DNA of 64,000 nucleotides from Acidimicrobiales bacterium (GTDB taxonomy: Bacteria; Actinomycetota; Acidimicrobiia; Acidimicrobiales; SHLQ01). The stretch is taken from assembly GCA_020629635.1 (NCBI GenBank), contig JAHDCX010000001.1, positions 484,525-548,524 of the forward strand. Direction: 5' to 3'. Both the position numbers and the translations under genes were made by a program. The notes below the pieces were generated by a model. The model worked only from the letters and a program-made list of their open reading frames with translations. It made no database searches and had not been told where the DNA came from. How positions within the stretch are numbered: the stretch's first letter is position 1; the number at the start of each line of letters is the position of its first letter. Positions 51,098-59,262 of the stretch are shown in pieces.

Positions 51098-52100
51098 GGA
51101 GGGCCACATCAGGGACAGGCACGGTGTGGAGGATCTGACCGATCACTCGGTCGGCTTCGATCGACTCGGCGAGGGCGTCGTAGCTGAGGACGACTCGGTG
51201 TCGGAGGACATCGAGGGCAAGGTCCCGAACGTCCTGGGGGAGGGCGTAGTTGCGGCCCCGGACCAGCGCCAGAGCCTTTGCGGTCAAGACCAGGTTGATG
51301 GAGGCGCGTGGACTGGCGCCGTGAGTGAGGTACTGCGACAGATGGTCCTGGCCGATCGACGCTGGATTGCGGGTGGCGCCGACAACGGTGACGGCGTACT
51401 CGATGATGGCCGGGTCGACGTACACGGCATCGGCGAGACGTTGGAGGTCTTCGAGCTCCTCGGTGGTGATGACCTGACGGATCGCTTCGACCGCCGTGGT
51501 CATCCGCTCGACGATCACGAACTCCTCAGTCGGCGTCGGGTAGTCGACGAGCACCTTCATCATGAAGCGGTCGAGCTGCGCTTCGGGCAACGGATACGTG
51601 CCCTCCGATTCGATCGGATTCTGGGTGGCGAGCACGAGGAACGGTCGTGGAACCGGATGCGATTCGCGTCCGATCGTGACCTGCCGCTCCTGCATCACCT
51701 CGAGCAAGGCCGACTGCACCTTGGCTGGGGCCCGGTTGATCTCGTCGGCCAAGAGAAGATTGGTGAAGACCGGGCCGAGCGACGTCTGGAAGTCACCGGT
51801 TTTCTGGTTGTAGATGCGATTGCCGGTCAGGTCCGCCGGAACGAGATCCGGGGTGAACTGAATGCGCTGAAACTCGCCGCCGATCGCGTCGGCGAGTGTC
51901 TTGATCGCCAGCGTCTTGGCGAGGCCGGGTACCCCCTCGACGAGGATGTGGCCCCGTGCGATCAACGCCACGATGAGCTGTTCGAGCAGCAGGTCCTGGC
52001 CGACGATGACCTTCTTGACCTCGTAGAGGACCTCTTCGAGGCGACGTTGTTCCTCGGGTGGCGTGGGTGGTGGTGGCGGCGAATCCGAATGCATGGTCAT
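51078..52100 (-). CDS. MoxR-family AAA+ ATPase
   Basis: 340 aa. AAA+ ATPase with Walker A GVPGLAKT, Walker B LLLADEINRAPAKVQSALLEVMQERQ-type (ADEINR), sensor 1 ATQNPIE and the arginine-finger segment EAQLDRFMMKV. The N-terminus is Pro-rich (SPPPPPTPPEE). MoxR ATPases act as chaperones that activate partner proteins with VWA domains; the DUF58 and two VWA genes downstream in the same operon are the expected partners. It overlaps the protease gene stop by 4 nt. Confidence 0.93.
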   Translation of the reverse strand: MTMHSDSPPPPPTPPEEQRRLEEVLYEVKKVIVGQDLLLEQLIVALIARGHILVEGVPGLAKTLAIKTLADAIGGEFQRIQFTPDLVPADLTGNRIYNQKTGDFQTSLGPVFTNLLLADEINRAPAKVQSALLEVMQERQVTIGRESHPVPRPFLVLATQNPIESEGTYPLPEAQLDRFMMKVLVDYPTPTEEFVIVERMTTAVEAIRQVITTEELEDLQRLADAVYVDPAIIEYAVTVVGATRNPASIGQDHLSQYLTHGASPRASINLVLTAKALALVRGRNYALPQDVRDLALDVLRHRVVLSYDALAESIEADRVIGQILHTVPVPDVALHERPGA

Positions 52101-52972
52101 TGCTGTGGGCCTCCTGCGGCACCGCCGGCGACGGCGATGGGTACGGCGAATCCGAGTCCGGCAAACGTGTCGTTGCCGGACGGGTTGGCGAGTGCGGTGA
52201 CGATCCCGACGACGCGGCCGCCTCGATCGAGGAGCGGCCCGCCGGAACTCCCCGGATTGACCGCCGCATCGAACTGGATCAGGTCATTGAGGATCAGGTC
52301 ATCGCCGACCGGGATCCGACGATCGAGCCCCGACACGATCCCCTCGGACAACGACCCTCCAAGTCCGAGTGGAGCGCCGAGCGCCCACACCGGATCGCCA
52401 ATGGTGACGCCACCTCCGAGCACGGCCGGGACGAGCACCTCCGGCAGTCCGTCCGGGCTGAGCACGGCGATGTCGTTCTCGGGTTCGGCGGTCGCCACCT
52501 GCGCTCCCGATTGGGTGCCGTCGCTGAAGCGGATGGTGATCGCGGCAGCGTCTGCAACCACGTGGTACGCCGTCAGGATCGAACCGTCAGCCGCGACGAT
52601 CACGCCCGACCCGATCCCGTCTTCCGCGTCGCCTCCGTCTCGGTCGACCTCGATGATGACCGTCGAAGGGATCGCCGTCGCATAGATCGCCGGGCCGAGC
52701 GGCCCCGGAACGGTCGTGGTCTCGAACGCCTCCGCGATGGACTCCTCGACGACGCTCTCGTCGAGGGGCTCCGGCCGAGTCGTCAGCCAGACCGCCATGG
52801 CCACGACGCTCAGGAGCGACAGGACCGCCAAGGCCATGGCGAGTCGTCGCGGCTCGGGCCGAGCGCGCAGAGTCGGTTCCGGCGGGCCGGGAATCGGCGG
52901 CGGGGGAGCAGCGGGCGCATCGTGCGCGAAAGGGTCGTCGAGAGGCTCGATCGGAGGACGCGCCGCGGTCAC
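52097..52972 (-). CDS. Membrane-anchored S1C/HtrA-like serine protease
   Basis: 291 aa from the GTG at 52972, selected because TACCGT lies 8 nt upstream; the ORF can be read up to 53059. A Pro-rich cytoplasmic tail, one membrane helix (MALAVLSLLSVVAMAVWL, about residues 46-63) and a trypsin-like domain with His137 (TAYHVV), Asp167 (ENDIAVL) and Ser243 (NPGSSGGP). No PDZ domain is visible. It is first in the MoxR/DUF58/VWA/VWA operon (4-nt overlap with MoxR). This fits a membrane quality-control or secretion complex, although an HtrA-like leader is not part of the usual BatA/B set. Confidence 0.85.
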   Translation of the reverse strand: MTAARPPIEPLDDPFAHDAPAAPPPPIPGPPEPTLRARPEPRRLAMALAVLSLLSVVAMAVWLTTRPEPLDESVVEESIAEAFETTTVPGPLGPAIYATAIPSTVIIEVDRDGGDAEDGIGSGVIVAADGSILTAYHVVADAAAITIRFSDGTQSGAQVATAEPENDIAVLSPDGLPEVLVPAVLGGGVTIGDPVWALGAPLGLGGSLSEGIVSGLDRRIPVGDDLILNDLIQFDAAVNPGSSGGPLLDRGGRVVGIVTALANPSGNDTFAGLGFAVPIAVAGGAAGGPQQ

Positions 52973-52980
52973 GAGCAGCC

Positions 52981-52986
52981 ACGGTA
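52981..52986 (-). promoter_or_regulatory. -10 box TACCGT for protease-MoxR-VWA operon
   Basis: TACCGT ends 8 nt before the GTG at 52972, supporting that start and a leaderless transcript for the whole operon. Confidence 0.5.
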
Positions 52987-53060
52987 TCGGTCGCCGGAAG
53001 GGAACTTCAGTCGGCTCGCGTCGTGGCTGTCTCGAAGCGCGCAGTAGGTTCGAACCCACC

Positions 53061-53624
53061 GTGAGCGATGAAATGCAGGATCAGATCCTCGACGCCGTCC
53101 AGACCGTGATCGTCCGGGAAGGCGTTCGGGGGGCGAGCATGCGACAGGTGGCCCAGGAGGCAGACGTGTCGGTGGGTCTGCTCAGCTATCACTTCGACGA
53201 CAAGGAGAGCTTGATCACGGCGACGTTCACGCGCACCACGGAGCGCCTTCTCGAAGCATCGATCGCCGCCGCCGATCAGGTCTCGGGCGCCGAAGCAAAG
53301 GTCCGTGCCTTTCACCGCGGCGCCTTCACCGACGAGTTCCTCGATGGGGACCATCTCCGGTTGCGGGTGTCGCTCTGGGCGGTGTCGTTGACCGATCCGG
53401 TCCTCGCCGCGATCGATGCTGAGTATCTCAGTCGCTACCGACACGCCCTCGACTCGCTACTGGCCGCCGCGCGCCCCGACCTGAGTGCATCGGAGGTCGC
53501 CGAGCGGGCGCTCGATGCCTTTGCCCTCGCCAATGGGCTCTGGCTGGCGTGGGCGCGCCAGCCCGACGGCGATGCGCTCGAACGCGGGCTTCGGCGATGC
53601 GAGGAGATCATGCTCGGCGAATGA
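53061..53624 (+). CDS. TetR-family transcriptional regulator (BetI-like)
   Basis: 187 aa from GTG 53061. The N-terminal helix-turn-helix domain is DQILDAVQTVIVREGVRGASMRQVAQEADVSVGLLSYHF-type (residues 6-44, with GASMRQVA and LLSYHFDDKE), typical of BetI-like TetR regulators. The C-terminal half should bind a ligand. TAGGTT lies 10 nt before the start, a looser fit to a -10 box. It diverges from the protease-MoxR operon and precedes an SDR gene by 15 nt, so it may regulate that SDR and the P450 behind it. Ligand unknown. Confidence 0.88.
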   Translation: MSDEMQDQILDAVQTVIVREGVRGASMRQVAQEADVSVGLLSYHFDDKESLITATFTRTTERLLEASIAAADQVSGAEAKVRAFHRGAFTDEFLDGDHLRLRVSLWAVSLTDPVLAAIDAEYLSRYRHALDSLLAAARPDLSASEVAERALDAFALANGLWLAWARQPDGDALERGLRRCEEIMLGE

Positions 53625-53639
53625 GCCGGGTGTGTGGCC

Positions 53640-54392
53640 ATGGGACGCCTCGACGACCTCTCGGTGGTGGTCACCGGTGCCAGCTCTGGCATCGGCGAAG
53701 CGATCGCCGATCGTTTCTGGCGAGAAGGGGCACGGCTGACCCTCGGCAGCCGCAGCGAACCGTCGTCGGTCGGTGGCGCAGGCGTGCGATGGGTCCCAAC
53801 CGACGTCCGCAACGCCGCCGACGCCGATGCGTTGATCCACGCGGCCGTCGAGCAGTGGGGCCGCCTCGACGTGCTCGTGAACAATGCCGGCGTGCAGATC
53901 GAGAAATCGATCGTCGACACGACCGACGACGACTACGACGCGCTGATGGGCGTGAACGTTCGTGGGGTGTTCAACTGTGCGCGAGCGGCCGTGCGCCAGA
54001 TCCGCTCGCAGCCCGGCGGCGGTTCGATCATCAACATCGGCTCGATCTCGGGGGACGCCGCCGATCACGGCATGGCGATCTACAACGCGTCGAAGGGGGC
54101 CGTGCACGCACTGACCCGATCGATCGCGACCGACCATGGTGTGGATGGAATCCGCTGCAATGCGATCGCCCCCGGGTGGATCGCGACCAAGCTCGCCGAC
54201 GCGGCGTTCGACGCGATGGACGATCCAGCTGGTGCCCGTGGCGCAGCGGTCGGACGTCACCCCGTTGGACGGCTTGGCCTTCCAAGCGACATCGCGTCGT
54301 TGGCGGTCTGGTTGGCGAGCGACGAGTCGACCTTTGCCTCCGGCTCGGTGTTCACCGTCGACGGTGGTCTCACCGCGCAGTCGCCCATCTGA
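53640..54392 (+). CDS. Short-chain dehydrogenase/reductase
   Basis: 250 aa from the ATG at 53640 (an in-frame GTG lies two codons earlier). LSVVVTGASSGIGEAIA (TGxxxGIG), LVNNAGVQIEKS, INIGSISGDAA (Ser) and catalytic YNASKGAVHAL. The C-terminal FTVDGGLTAQSPI is the standard SDR ending. It follows the TetR gene by 15 nt and its 3' end overlaps the convergent P450 gene by 23 nt. Substrate unknown. Confidence 0.9.
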   Translation: MGRLDDLSVVVTGASSGIGEAIADRFWREGARLTLGSRSEPSSVGGAGVRWVPTDVRNAADADALIHAAVEQWGRLDVLVNNAGVQIEKSIVDTTDDDYDALMGVNVRGVFNCARAAVRQIRSQPGGGSIINIGSISGDAADHGMAIYNASKGAVHALTRSIATDHGVDGIRCNAIAPGWIATKLADAAFDAMDDPAGARGAAVGRHPVGRLGLPSDIASLAVWLASDESTFASGSVFTVDGGLTAQSPI

Positions 54393-55620
54393 TCGGCAGC
54401 TTGCGGGGCCCACGAACCTGCCCGCCCGCCCACGTGACAGCGCTCGGATCGACGAGTTCGAATTCGGGAATCCGATCGAACCACGCACCGATGGCGACAT
54501 CCATCTCGAGACGGGCGAGGTTTGATCCCGCGCAGCGATGGATCCCCGAGCCGAAGGCGAGGTGTCGGTTGCGGGTTCGGTCGATCTGAATCTCCTCGGG
54601 ACTCTCGAACGCGGCCGGATCGTGGTTGGCACCGGGGAAGTTCATCAGCACCTTTTCGCCCTCGCGAATGACCACGTCACCGAACTCGACGTCGGTCTGG
54701 GCGACCCGGGCCATCGTCACCGGGGAGTAGTACCGCAACATCTCCTCGATCGCTGTTGGACGAAGCGAGGGGTCGGCGGCCAATCGTCGGCGATCCACGG
54801 GATGCGTGCCGAAGTGGTAGAGCGCAGAGCCGATTGAGCTCCATGTGGTGTCGATTCCCGCGATGACGAGCAGGTTGCAAATGCCGACGACGACCCGGAT
54901 CTCCTGTCCAGACATTTCGGGCACGTCCATGCGGAGGAGTTCGCTGATGAGGTCATCGCATGGGTTCGCCGCTCGGTCTCGGACCTCGTTGGCGAGGAAG
55001 ATGTTGAACTCCTGGCGATTCTTCACCCGGGCGGCCGGGTCATAGAAGCCGATCTCGAGGATCCCGCGAACCCACTCGACGAACTGGTCGGCCATCGACG
55101 GGTCGAAGCCCAACAGATGCGCGATGACTCGTGGCGGGATCTGTTGGGCGTAGTCGCGAGCGGCATCGCACTCGCCGCGTTCGATGAGATTGTCGATGAG
55201 CTCGTGGCAGAGGTTCTCGGTGAACTCGCGGTGCGCCTCGATCGCGCGGGGAGCGAACGCCGGCAGGATCATCTTTCGGGTCCAGGTCTGCTCGGGCGGG
55301 TCCGCGCTGATCGGCGGCGCATTGAGTCCGTCCTCGTTTGCTGCGTTGGGGTCGATGGCTTCGAACTCGGGTGGCAGGGTGATGACCAGCGGGTCCTTCG
55401 AGGACAGGTCTGGGACGATGCCCGCCAGTGCACGCACGTCGTCGAAGCGCGTCGGCAGCCACGTCCGGATACCGCGTCGGTCCGTGCGCGCCATGGGACA
55501 GGCCTCGCGCAGGTCGTCCCACACCGGAACGGGGTCGACGATGTACTCGGCGTCGAGCAGATCGAAGTCGGTCGCCCAGTCGGTGACGGGGTCAGTTGCG
55601 GGGATGACGGGATCGGTCAT
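54370..55620 (-). CDS. Cytochrome P450
   Basis: 416 aa. A soluble bacterial P450 with I-helix VIAGIDTTWSSI (AGxDTT), K-helix AIEEMLRYYSP (ExxR), and heme loop AFGSGIHRCAGSNLAR with axial Cys363. Members of this class often oxidise steroids, terpenoids or fatty acids using ferredoxin partners; no ferredoxin or reductase gene is adjacent. Start ATG 55620 lies near the divergent serine hydrolase gene. Its 3' end overlaps the SDR gene by 23 nt; the two convergent genes need not act together. Confidence 0.93.
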   Translation of the reverse strand: MTDPVIPATDPVTDWATDFDLLDAEYIVDPVPVWDDLREACPMARTDRRGIRTWLPTRFDDVRALAGIVPDLSSKDPLVITLPPEFEAIDPNAANEDGLNAPPISADPPEQTWTRKMILPAFAPRAIEAHREFTENLCHELIDNLIERGECDAARDYAQQIPPRVIAHLLGFDPSMADQFVEWVRGILEIGFYDPAARVKNRQEFNIFLANEVRDRAANPCDDLISELLRMDVPEMSGQEIRVVVGICNLLVIAGIDTTWSSIGSALYHFGTHPVDRRRLAADPSLRPTAIEEMLRYYSPVTMARVAQTDVEFGDVVIREGEKVLMNFPGANHDPAAFESPEEIQIDRTRNRHLAFGSGIHRCAGSNLARLEMDVAIGAWFDRIPEFELVDPSAVTWAGGQVRGPRKLPIRWATAR

Positions 55621-55665
55621 GGAGAAGAGGACCTGCCGGGTCGGGAGAGGTGACGGGCGCCACAG

Positions 55666-55671
55666 TACCGT
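55666..55671 (+). promoter_or_regulatory. -10 box TACCGT for serine hydrolase gene
   Basis: TACCGT ends 8 nt before the ATG at 55680 and supports that start rather than the GTG at 55650. Confidence 0.5.
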
Positions 55672-55679
55672 TGTCGCTC

Positions 55680-56714
55680 ATGCTCGACGACCCGCACTCC
55701 GCAGGACTGCCACCGCTTCCCGTCCAGCCTGCAGCGGCGCCCTGGCCAGACGCGAAGTGGCTGGCCGCTCCCGCCACCGATGCGGTCGTCGAGCTTCTTG
55801 ATCGGGCGACCTCGATCGACAAATCCGTCGCCGGTCTGCATCTCGCCGTCGTCGTCGTCCACCAGGGGCGACTGATCGCTGAGCGGTACGGCGAAGGCAC
55901 GACGTTCGACACCGAACTGATCTCATGGTCGATGGCGAAGTCGATCACCCAGGCGCTGGTCGGCATCTCGTCAACATCGTCGCCGCCACTCGATCTCAAC
56001 GGGCCGGCGCCCGTCCCGGAATGGACAGACCCGTCCGACCCTCGCCATCGGATATCGGTCGATGACCTGTTGCGGATGTCGTCGGGGTTGGAGTTCGTCG
56101 AGGACTACGTCGACGAGGGCATCAGTCACTGCCTCGAGATGCTCTTCGGCGAATCGCGAGGTGACGCCGGGGCCTATGCCGCGTCGTTACCGGCCGTCGC
56201 CGCTCCCGGCGAGCAGTTCAACTACTCGAGCGGGACGACCAACATCGTGTGCCGTGTCCTCGCAGAGCGCCACGGCCACCACGACGCCTTTGGGGCCTGG
56301 GCCAATGAGGTGTTGTTTGGGTCGATCGGGATGACCGCCCGCCTGACGTACGACGAGTCCGGCACGTGGCTCGGGTCGAGCTTCCTTCACGCCACTGCAC
56401 GGGACTACGCCCGATTCGGACTGTTGTATCTCCGGGACGGTGTGTGGAACGGCACCCGCGTGCTGCCGGCAGGATGGGTCGACCGGGCGCGGACGCGCCA
56501 GTCCCAGAACGCGGAGGGCGTGGGCTACGGCGACCACTGGTGGATCTGGGATTCCCGCCCTGGGGTCTTTTACGCCGCGGGGTACGAAGCACAGCGAATC
56601 GTCTGCGACCCGGTCTCGGATTCCGTCATTGTCCGTCTCGGGAAGACGCCGATCGATCAGGCACCTGCCGTCGACGCTTGGATCGACGAACTCATCGGCC
56701 TTCTCCGGGGGTAG
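55680..56714 (+). CDS. Serine hydrolase, beta-lactamase class C family
   Basis: 344 aa. SxxK motif SWSMAKS (Ser84, Lys87) and the second motif Tyr in QFNYSSGTTN fit class C beta-lactamase/esterase/peptidase family S12 members. DLLRMSSGLEFVED and TARDYARFGLLYLRDGVWNG are conserved fold segments. The third motif appears as a GYE near the end. No obvious signal peptide, so probably a cytoplasmic esterase or amidase rather than a true beta-lactamase. Its end overlaps the convergent membrane-protein gene by 23 nt. Confidence 0.85.
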   Translation: MLDDPHSAGLPPLPVQPAAAPWPDAKWLAAPATDAVVELLDRATSIDKSVAGLHLAVVVVHQGRLIAERYGEGTTFDTELISWSMAKSITQALVGISSTSSPPLDLNGPAPVPEWTDPSDPRHRISVDDLLRMSSGLEFVEDYVDEGISHCLEMLFGESRGDAGAYAASLPAVAAPGEQFNYSSGTTNIVCRVLAERHGHHDAFGAWANEVLFGSIGMTARLTYDESGTWLGSSFLHATARDYARFGLLYLRDGVWNGTRVLPAGWVDRARTRQSQNAEGVGYGDHWWIWDSRPGVFYAAGYEAQRIVCDPVSDSVIVRLGKTPIDQAPAVDAWIDELIGLLRG

Positions 56715-57339
56715 GTGGCGGCGAGGAGGGACCTGGGGGAGGAGGCGGCGGACCGGGCGTGGTCGAAGGCGGTATCGGGAAGCCCGCAGCGCCGGGAAAG
56801 GTCTCGGTTTCTCGGGTGCGGCGCCGGTCACGAAGCCAGAGCACGATCAAGATCACGCCAGCGACAAGGGCAACCATGGCGCCGACCACCATCACGATCG
56901 CCCAGCCTGCAGCTTCTGGGATGCTGTTCTCGATCGACGGTGCAACGATCAGGCGAGTCTCGCCGACGCCGAGCACGTCGAATCGATGCCGGCCGGGATC
57001 GGACACCGAGAAGGTCCCGACGCCTTCGTAGAACGCAAGGCCGCGGGTCACGTCCTCGAGGGGTGCCGAGGCGATCGACAGGATCTGCCCCGTCGGACTG
57101 GTGATCGTGATGTCTTCGGGGGTCACGAACACGGTCGAGGAGTCCCCGAATGCGGCTTCGGCGAACATGTGGATCTCGTGCTCGCCCTCGATCAGGTCTC
57201 GCTCGAATGACGCAGGGACCTCGATGGTCTCGTTCGTCAGAAGTTCGAAAGCGGTGTTGTAGGCCTGGACGCCACCCCACGTTGCGGCCACGGATCCCGC
57301 CAAAACCGCCGCGAGCAGAATCCACGTGCGTGCGTTCAT
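56692..57339 (-). CDS. Small membrane protein with extracytoplasmic domain and Pro-rich tail
   Basis: 215 aa. An N-terminal signal anchor (WILLAAVLAGSVAATWGGV), an extracytoplasmic domain of about 120 residues, a second helix (WAIVMVVGAMVALVAGVILIVLWL) and a cytoplasmic Pro-rich tail (PPSTTPGPPPPPPG). No known domain recognised. The upstream ORF continues for hundreds of codons antisense to the MFS gene and is not used. TACGCT seven nt before the ATG supports the start. Function unknown; a role at the membrane is all that can be inferred. Confidence 0.72.
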   Translation of the reverse strand: MNARTWILLAAVLAGSVAATWGGVQAYNTAFELLTNETIEVPASFERDLIEGEHEIHMFAEAAFGDSSTVFVTPEDITITSPTGQILSIASAPLEDVTRGLAFYEGVGTFSVSDPGRHRFDVLGVGETRLIVAPSIENSIPEAAGWAIVMVVGAMVALVAGVILIVLWLRDRRRTRETETFPGAAGFPIPPSTTPGPPPPPPGPSSPPPTPGEGR

Positions 57340-57346
57340 CGAGATG

Positions 57347-57356
57347 AGCGTACTGT
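57347..57356. promoter_or_regulatory. Overlapping divergent -10 boxes (membrane protein and MFS genes)
   Basis: TACGCT on the minus strand (57352-57347) lies 7 nt before the ATG at 57339, and TACTGT on the plus strand (57351-57356) lies 7 nt before the GTG at 57364. The two boxes share the TA pair at 57351-57352. Confidence 0.5.
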
Positions 57357-57363
57357 TCGTCTC

Positions 57364-58758
57364 GTGACAGGCTCGGTGACCGCGATCGATGAACGTTCGA
57401 TGCGACGCATCTGGATCGCCGTTGCGGCGGCGGGGTTCGTGACCGCCGTGTCGCTCGGCGTTCGGTCGACGTTCGGCATCTTGATCGACCCCATCGTCGA
57501 TGGGCTCGGTACCGATCGAGGCTCGATCGCTCTGGCAATTGCGATCCAGAACCTCATGTGGGGGTTCAGCCAACCGATCGCCGGCGCGATCTCCGACCGA
57601 TTCGGCGCGGCACGAACTCTCGCGGGTGGCGCGCTTCTGTACGCCCTCGCAATGTTCCTGATGTCCACGGCCACGAGTAGCGGCATGGTCTTGCTTTCCG
57701 GGGGGTTTCTGGCGGGCATTGCGATCGGTGCGGCGAGCTTCGCCGTGGCCCTGTCTGCTGTCGGTCGCATGGCCCCGCCCGAGAAGCGCTCCCTGATGCT
57801 CGGCGTGGTGAGCGCGGTTGGATCGCTCGGGCAGTTCGTGCTCATCCCGATCGCCAATCAGCTCTTGGAGAACGGCGACTGGCAGGGCACTGCCCGAGCG
57901 ATGGCCGTGATTCTGCTCCCCATCCTGCTCGTGGCCCCGTTCGTGCGACGCGAGCTTGAGCAGCAGGCCACGTCGGCAGCCAGTCCGGTTGCCGCGTACA
58001 CGCTCACGGAGGACCTTCGACGTGCCGCGGGATCTGCGAGTTATCTGATGCTCAATGGGGCGTTCTTCGTCTGTGGCTTCCACGTGACCTTCATCGGGAT
58101 CCACTTGGCCGGGTACGTCGGCGATCTCGGCGTCTCGACCCGAACGGCAAGCACGGCGTTGGCGTTGATCGGATTGTTCAACGTGTTCGGGTCGTTGTTC
58201 GTTGGTTGGCTCGGCGGAAGGATGGCCTTCACGGCAGTCCTGGCCTGGATCTACGGGCTTCGAGCGGTTGCGATCGCGGCGTTCGTGCTCGTTCCGCTGT
58301 CGGCGACGACGACGATCGTCTTCGGCATGGTGATCGGAACCCTGTGGCTCGCGACCGTGCCGATGACGTCGGCCATCGTGACCCAACAGTTCGGGCCGGC
58401 GAACTCGGGTGCGCTCTTCGGGATCGTGTTTCTCTCCCACCAGCTCGGTTCGTTCATCGGGGCGTGGATGGGCGGAGAGGTCGTCGACGCGACGGGGTCG
58501 TACCAAGCGGCATGGTGGACCGCGATCGCCCTCGGTATCGCGGCGATGATCCTGCATCTACTCATCGACGAATCACCGCTCCCAGACCCTCCGGCTTCCA
58601 GTCGCGGCATGAGGGTCGTGCCGGGCGCTGCGGCGTTGCTGTTCGTGGTCATTGCGTCGGCCGGGATGTGGGCGACCGCGAGTCCGCTTGTCGCAGCAAG
58701 TGTCGACGGCCGCACCGGCGCCGTCGCCACGCACTGCAGCCTCGTCCTCGCGTCGTAG
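57364..58758 (+). CDS. Major facilitator superfamily transporter
   Basis: 464 aa. About 12 membrane helices, with MFS motif A-like GAISDRFGAARTLAGG between helices 2 and 3, and typical Gly-rich helices (GGFLAGIAIGAASFAVAL). Resembles monocarboxylate/oxalate-type (MCT-like) transporters more than sugar transporters, judging by the GVRSTFGILIDPIV N-terminal helix. GTG 57364 is supported by its -10 box. It lies alone between the divergent membrane protein and the peroxiredoxin gene, so no context is available. Substrate not predictable. Confidence 0.88.
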   Translation: MTGSVTAIDERSMRRIWIAVAAAGFVTAVSLGVRSTFGILIDPIVDGLGTDRGSIALAIAIQNLMWGFSQPIAGAISDRFGAARTLAGGALLYALAMFLMSTATSSGMVLLSGGFLAGIAIGAASFAVALSAVGRMAPPEKRSLMLGVVSAVGSLGQFVLIPIANQLLENGDWQGTARAMAVILLPILLVAPFVRRELEQQATSAASPVAAYTLTEDLRRAAGSASYLMLNGAFFVCGFHVTFIGIHLAGYVGDLGVSTRTASTALALIGLFNVFGSLFVGWLGGRMAFTAVLAWIYGLRAVAIAAFVLVPLSATTTIVFGMVIGTLWLATVPMTSAIVTQQFGPANSGALFGIVFLSHQLGSFIGAWMGGEVVDATGSYQAAWWTAIALGIAAMILHLLIDESPLPDPPASSRGMRVVPGAAALLFVVIASAGMWATASPLVAASVDGRTGAVATHCSLVLAS

Positions 58759-58776
58759 GGGCACCCGCGGTCGTCC

Positions 58777-58782
58777 TAGCAT
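58777..58782 (+). promoter_or_regulatory. -10 box TAGCAT for peroxiredoxin operon
   Basis: TAGCAT ends 6 nt before the ATG at 58789, the same box and spacing as before the ClC gene at 61127-61132. Confidence 0.5.
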
Positions 58783-58788
58783 GCGGTC

Positions 58789-59262
58789 ATGGCCTCCAAA
58801 CCTCAGCCACTCGACGCCGGAACCTCCGCCCCCGATTTCTCGGCGACGACCCATGACGGCCGCACGGTGACCCTGTCGGAGATGGCGGGACGTCAGGTCG
58901 CGCTGTACTTCTACCCGAAGGACGCGACGCCGGGATGCACCAAGCAGGCGTGCAACCTGCGCGACAACCTCGCGGCGTTGACCGAGGCGGGCATCGAGGT
59001 GATTGGGGTATCGCCCGACTCGTTGGAGAGCCACGAGCGGTTCTCCGACAACCACGAGCTTCCGTTTCCGCTGATTGCTGACCCAGACCACGAGATCATC
59101 GAGGCGTACGGGGTCTGGGGTGAGAAGTCGAACTATGGCAAGACCTACATGGGTCTGCAGAGGACGACCTTTCTGATCGGCCAAGACGGGATCATCCGTC
59201 ATGTCTTCAAGCGGCCGAAGACGAACGCGCACGCCGAGGAGATTCTGGCGAAAGCGTCATGA
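58789..59262 (+). CDS. bcp: Thioredoxin-dependent peroxiredoxin (BCP/PrxQ type)
   Basis: 157 aa. AhpC/TSA-fold thiol peroxidase that reduces H2O2 and organic hydroperoxides using thioredoxin. PKDATPGCTKQACNLRD holds the peroxidatic Cys50 and a resolving Cys55, the CxxxxC pair of atypical 2-Cys BCP. Residues YGVWGEKSNYGKTYMGLQRTTFLI-type segments (GVWGEK, RTTFLI) match the family. Its stop overlaps the ATG of the Gfo/Idh/MocA gene (ATGA). No oxidative-stress regulator is adjacent. Confidence 0.95.
   Translation: MASKPQPLDAGTSAPDFSATTHDGRTVTLSEMAGRQVALYFYPKDATPGCTKQACNLRDNLAALTEAGIEVIGVSPDSLESHERFSDNHELPFPLIADPDHEIIEAYGVWGEKSNYGKTYMGLQRTTFLIGQDGIIRHVFKRPKTNAHAEEILAKAS

Noticed and set aside
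57340-58557. Upstream extension of the membrane-protein ORF (to 621 codons)
   Set aside because: Antisense to the MFS gene, extremely polar Arg/His/Glu composition, and a better start with -10 box exists at 57339.
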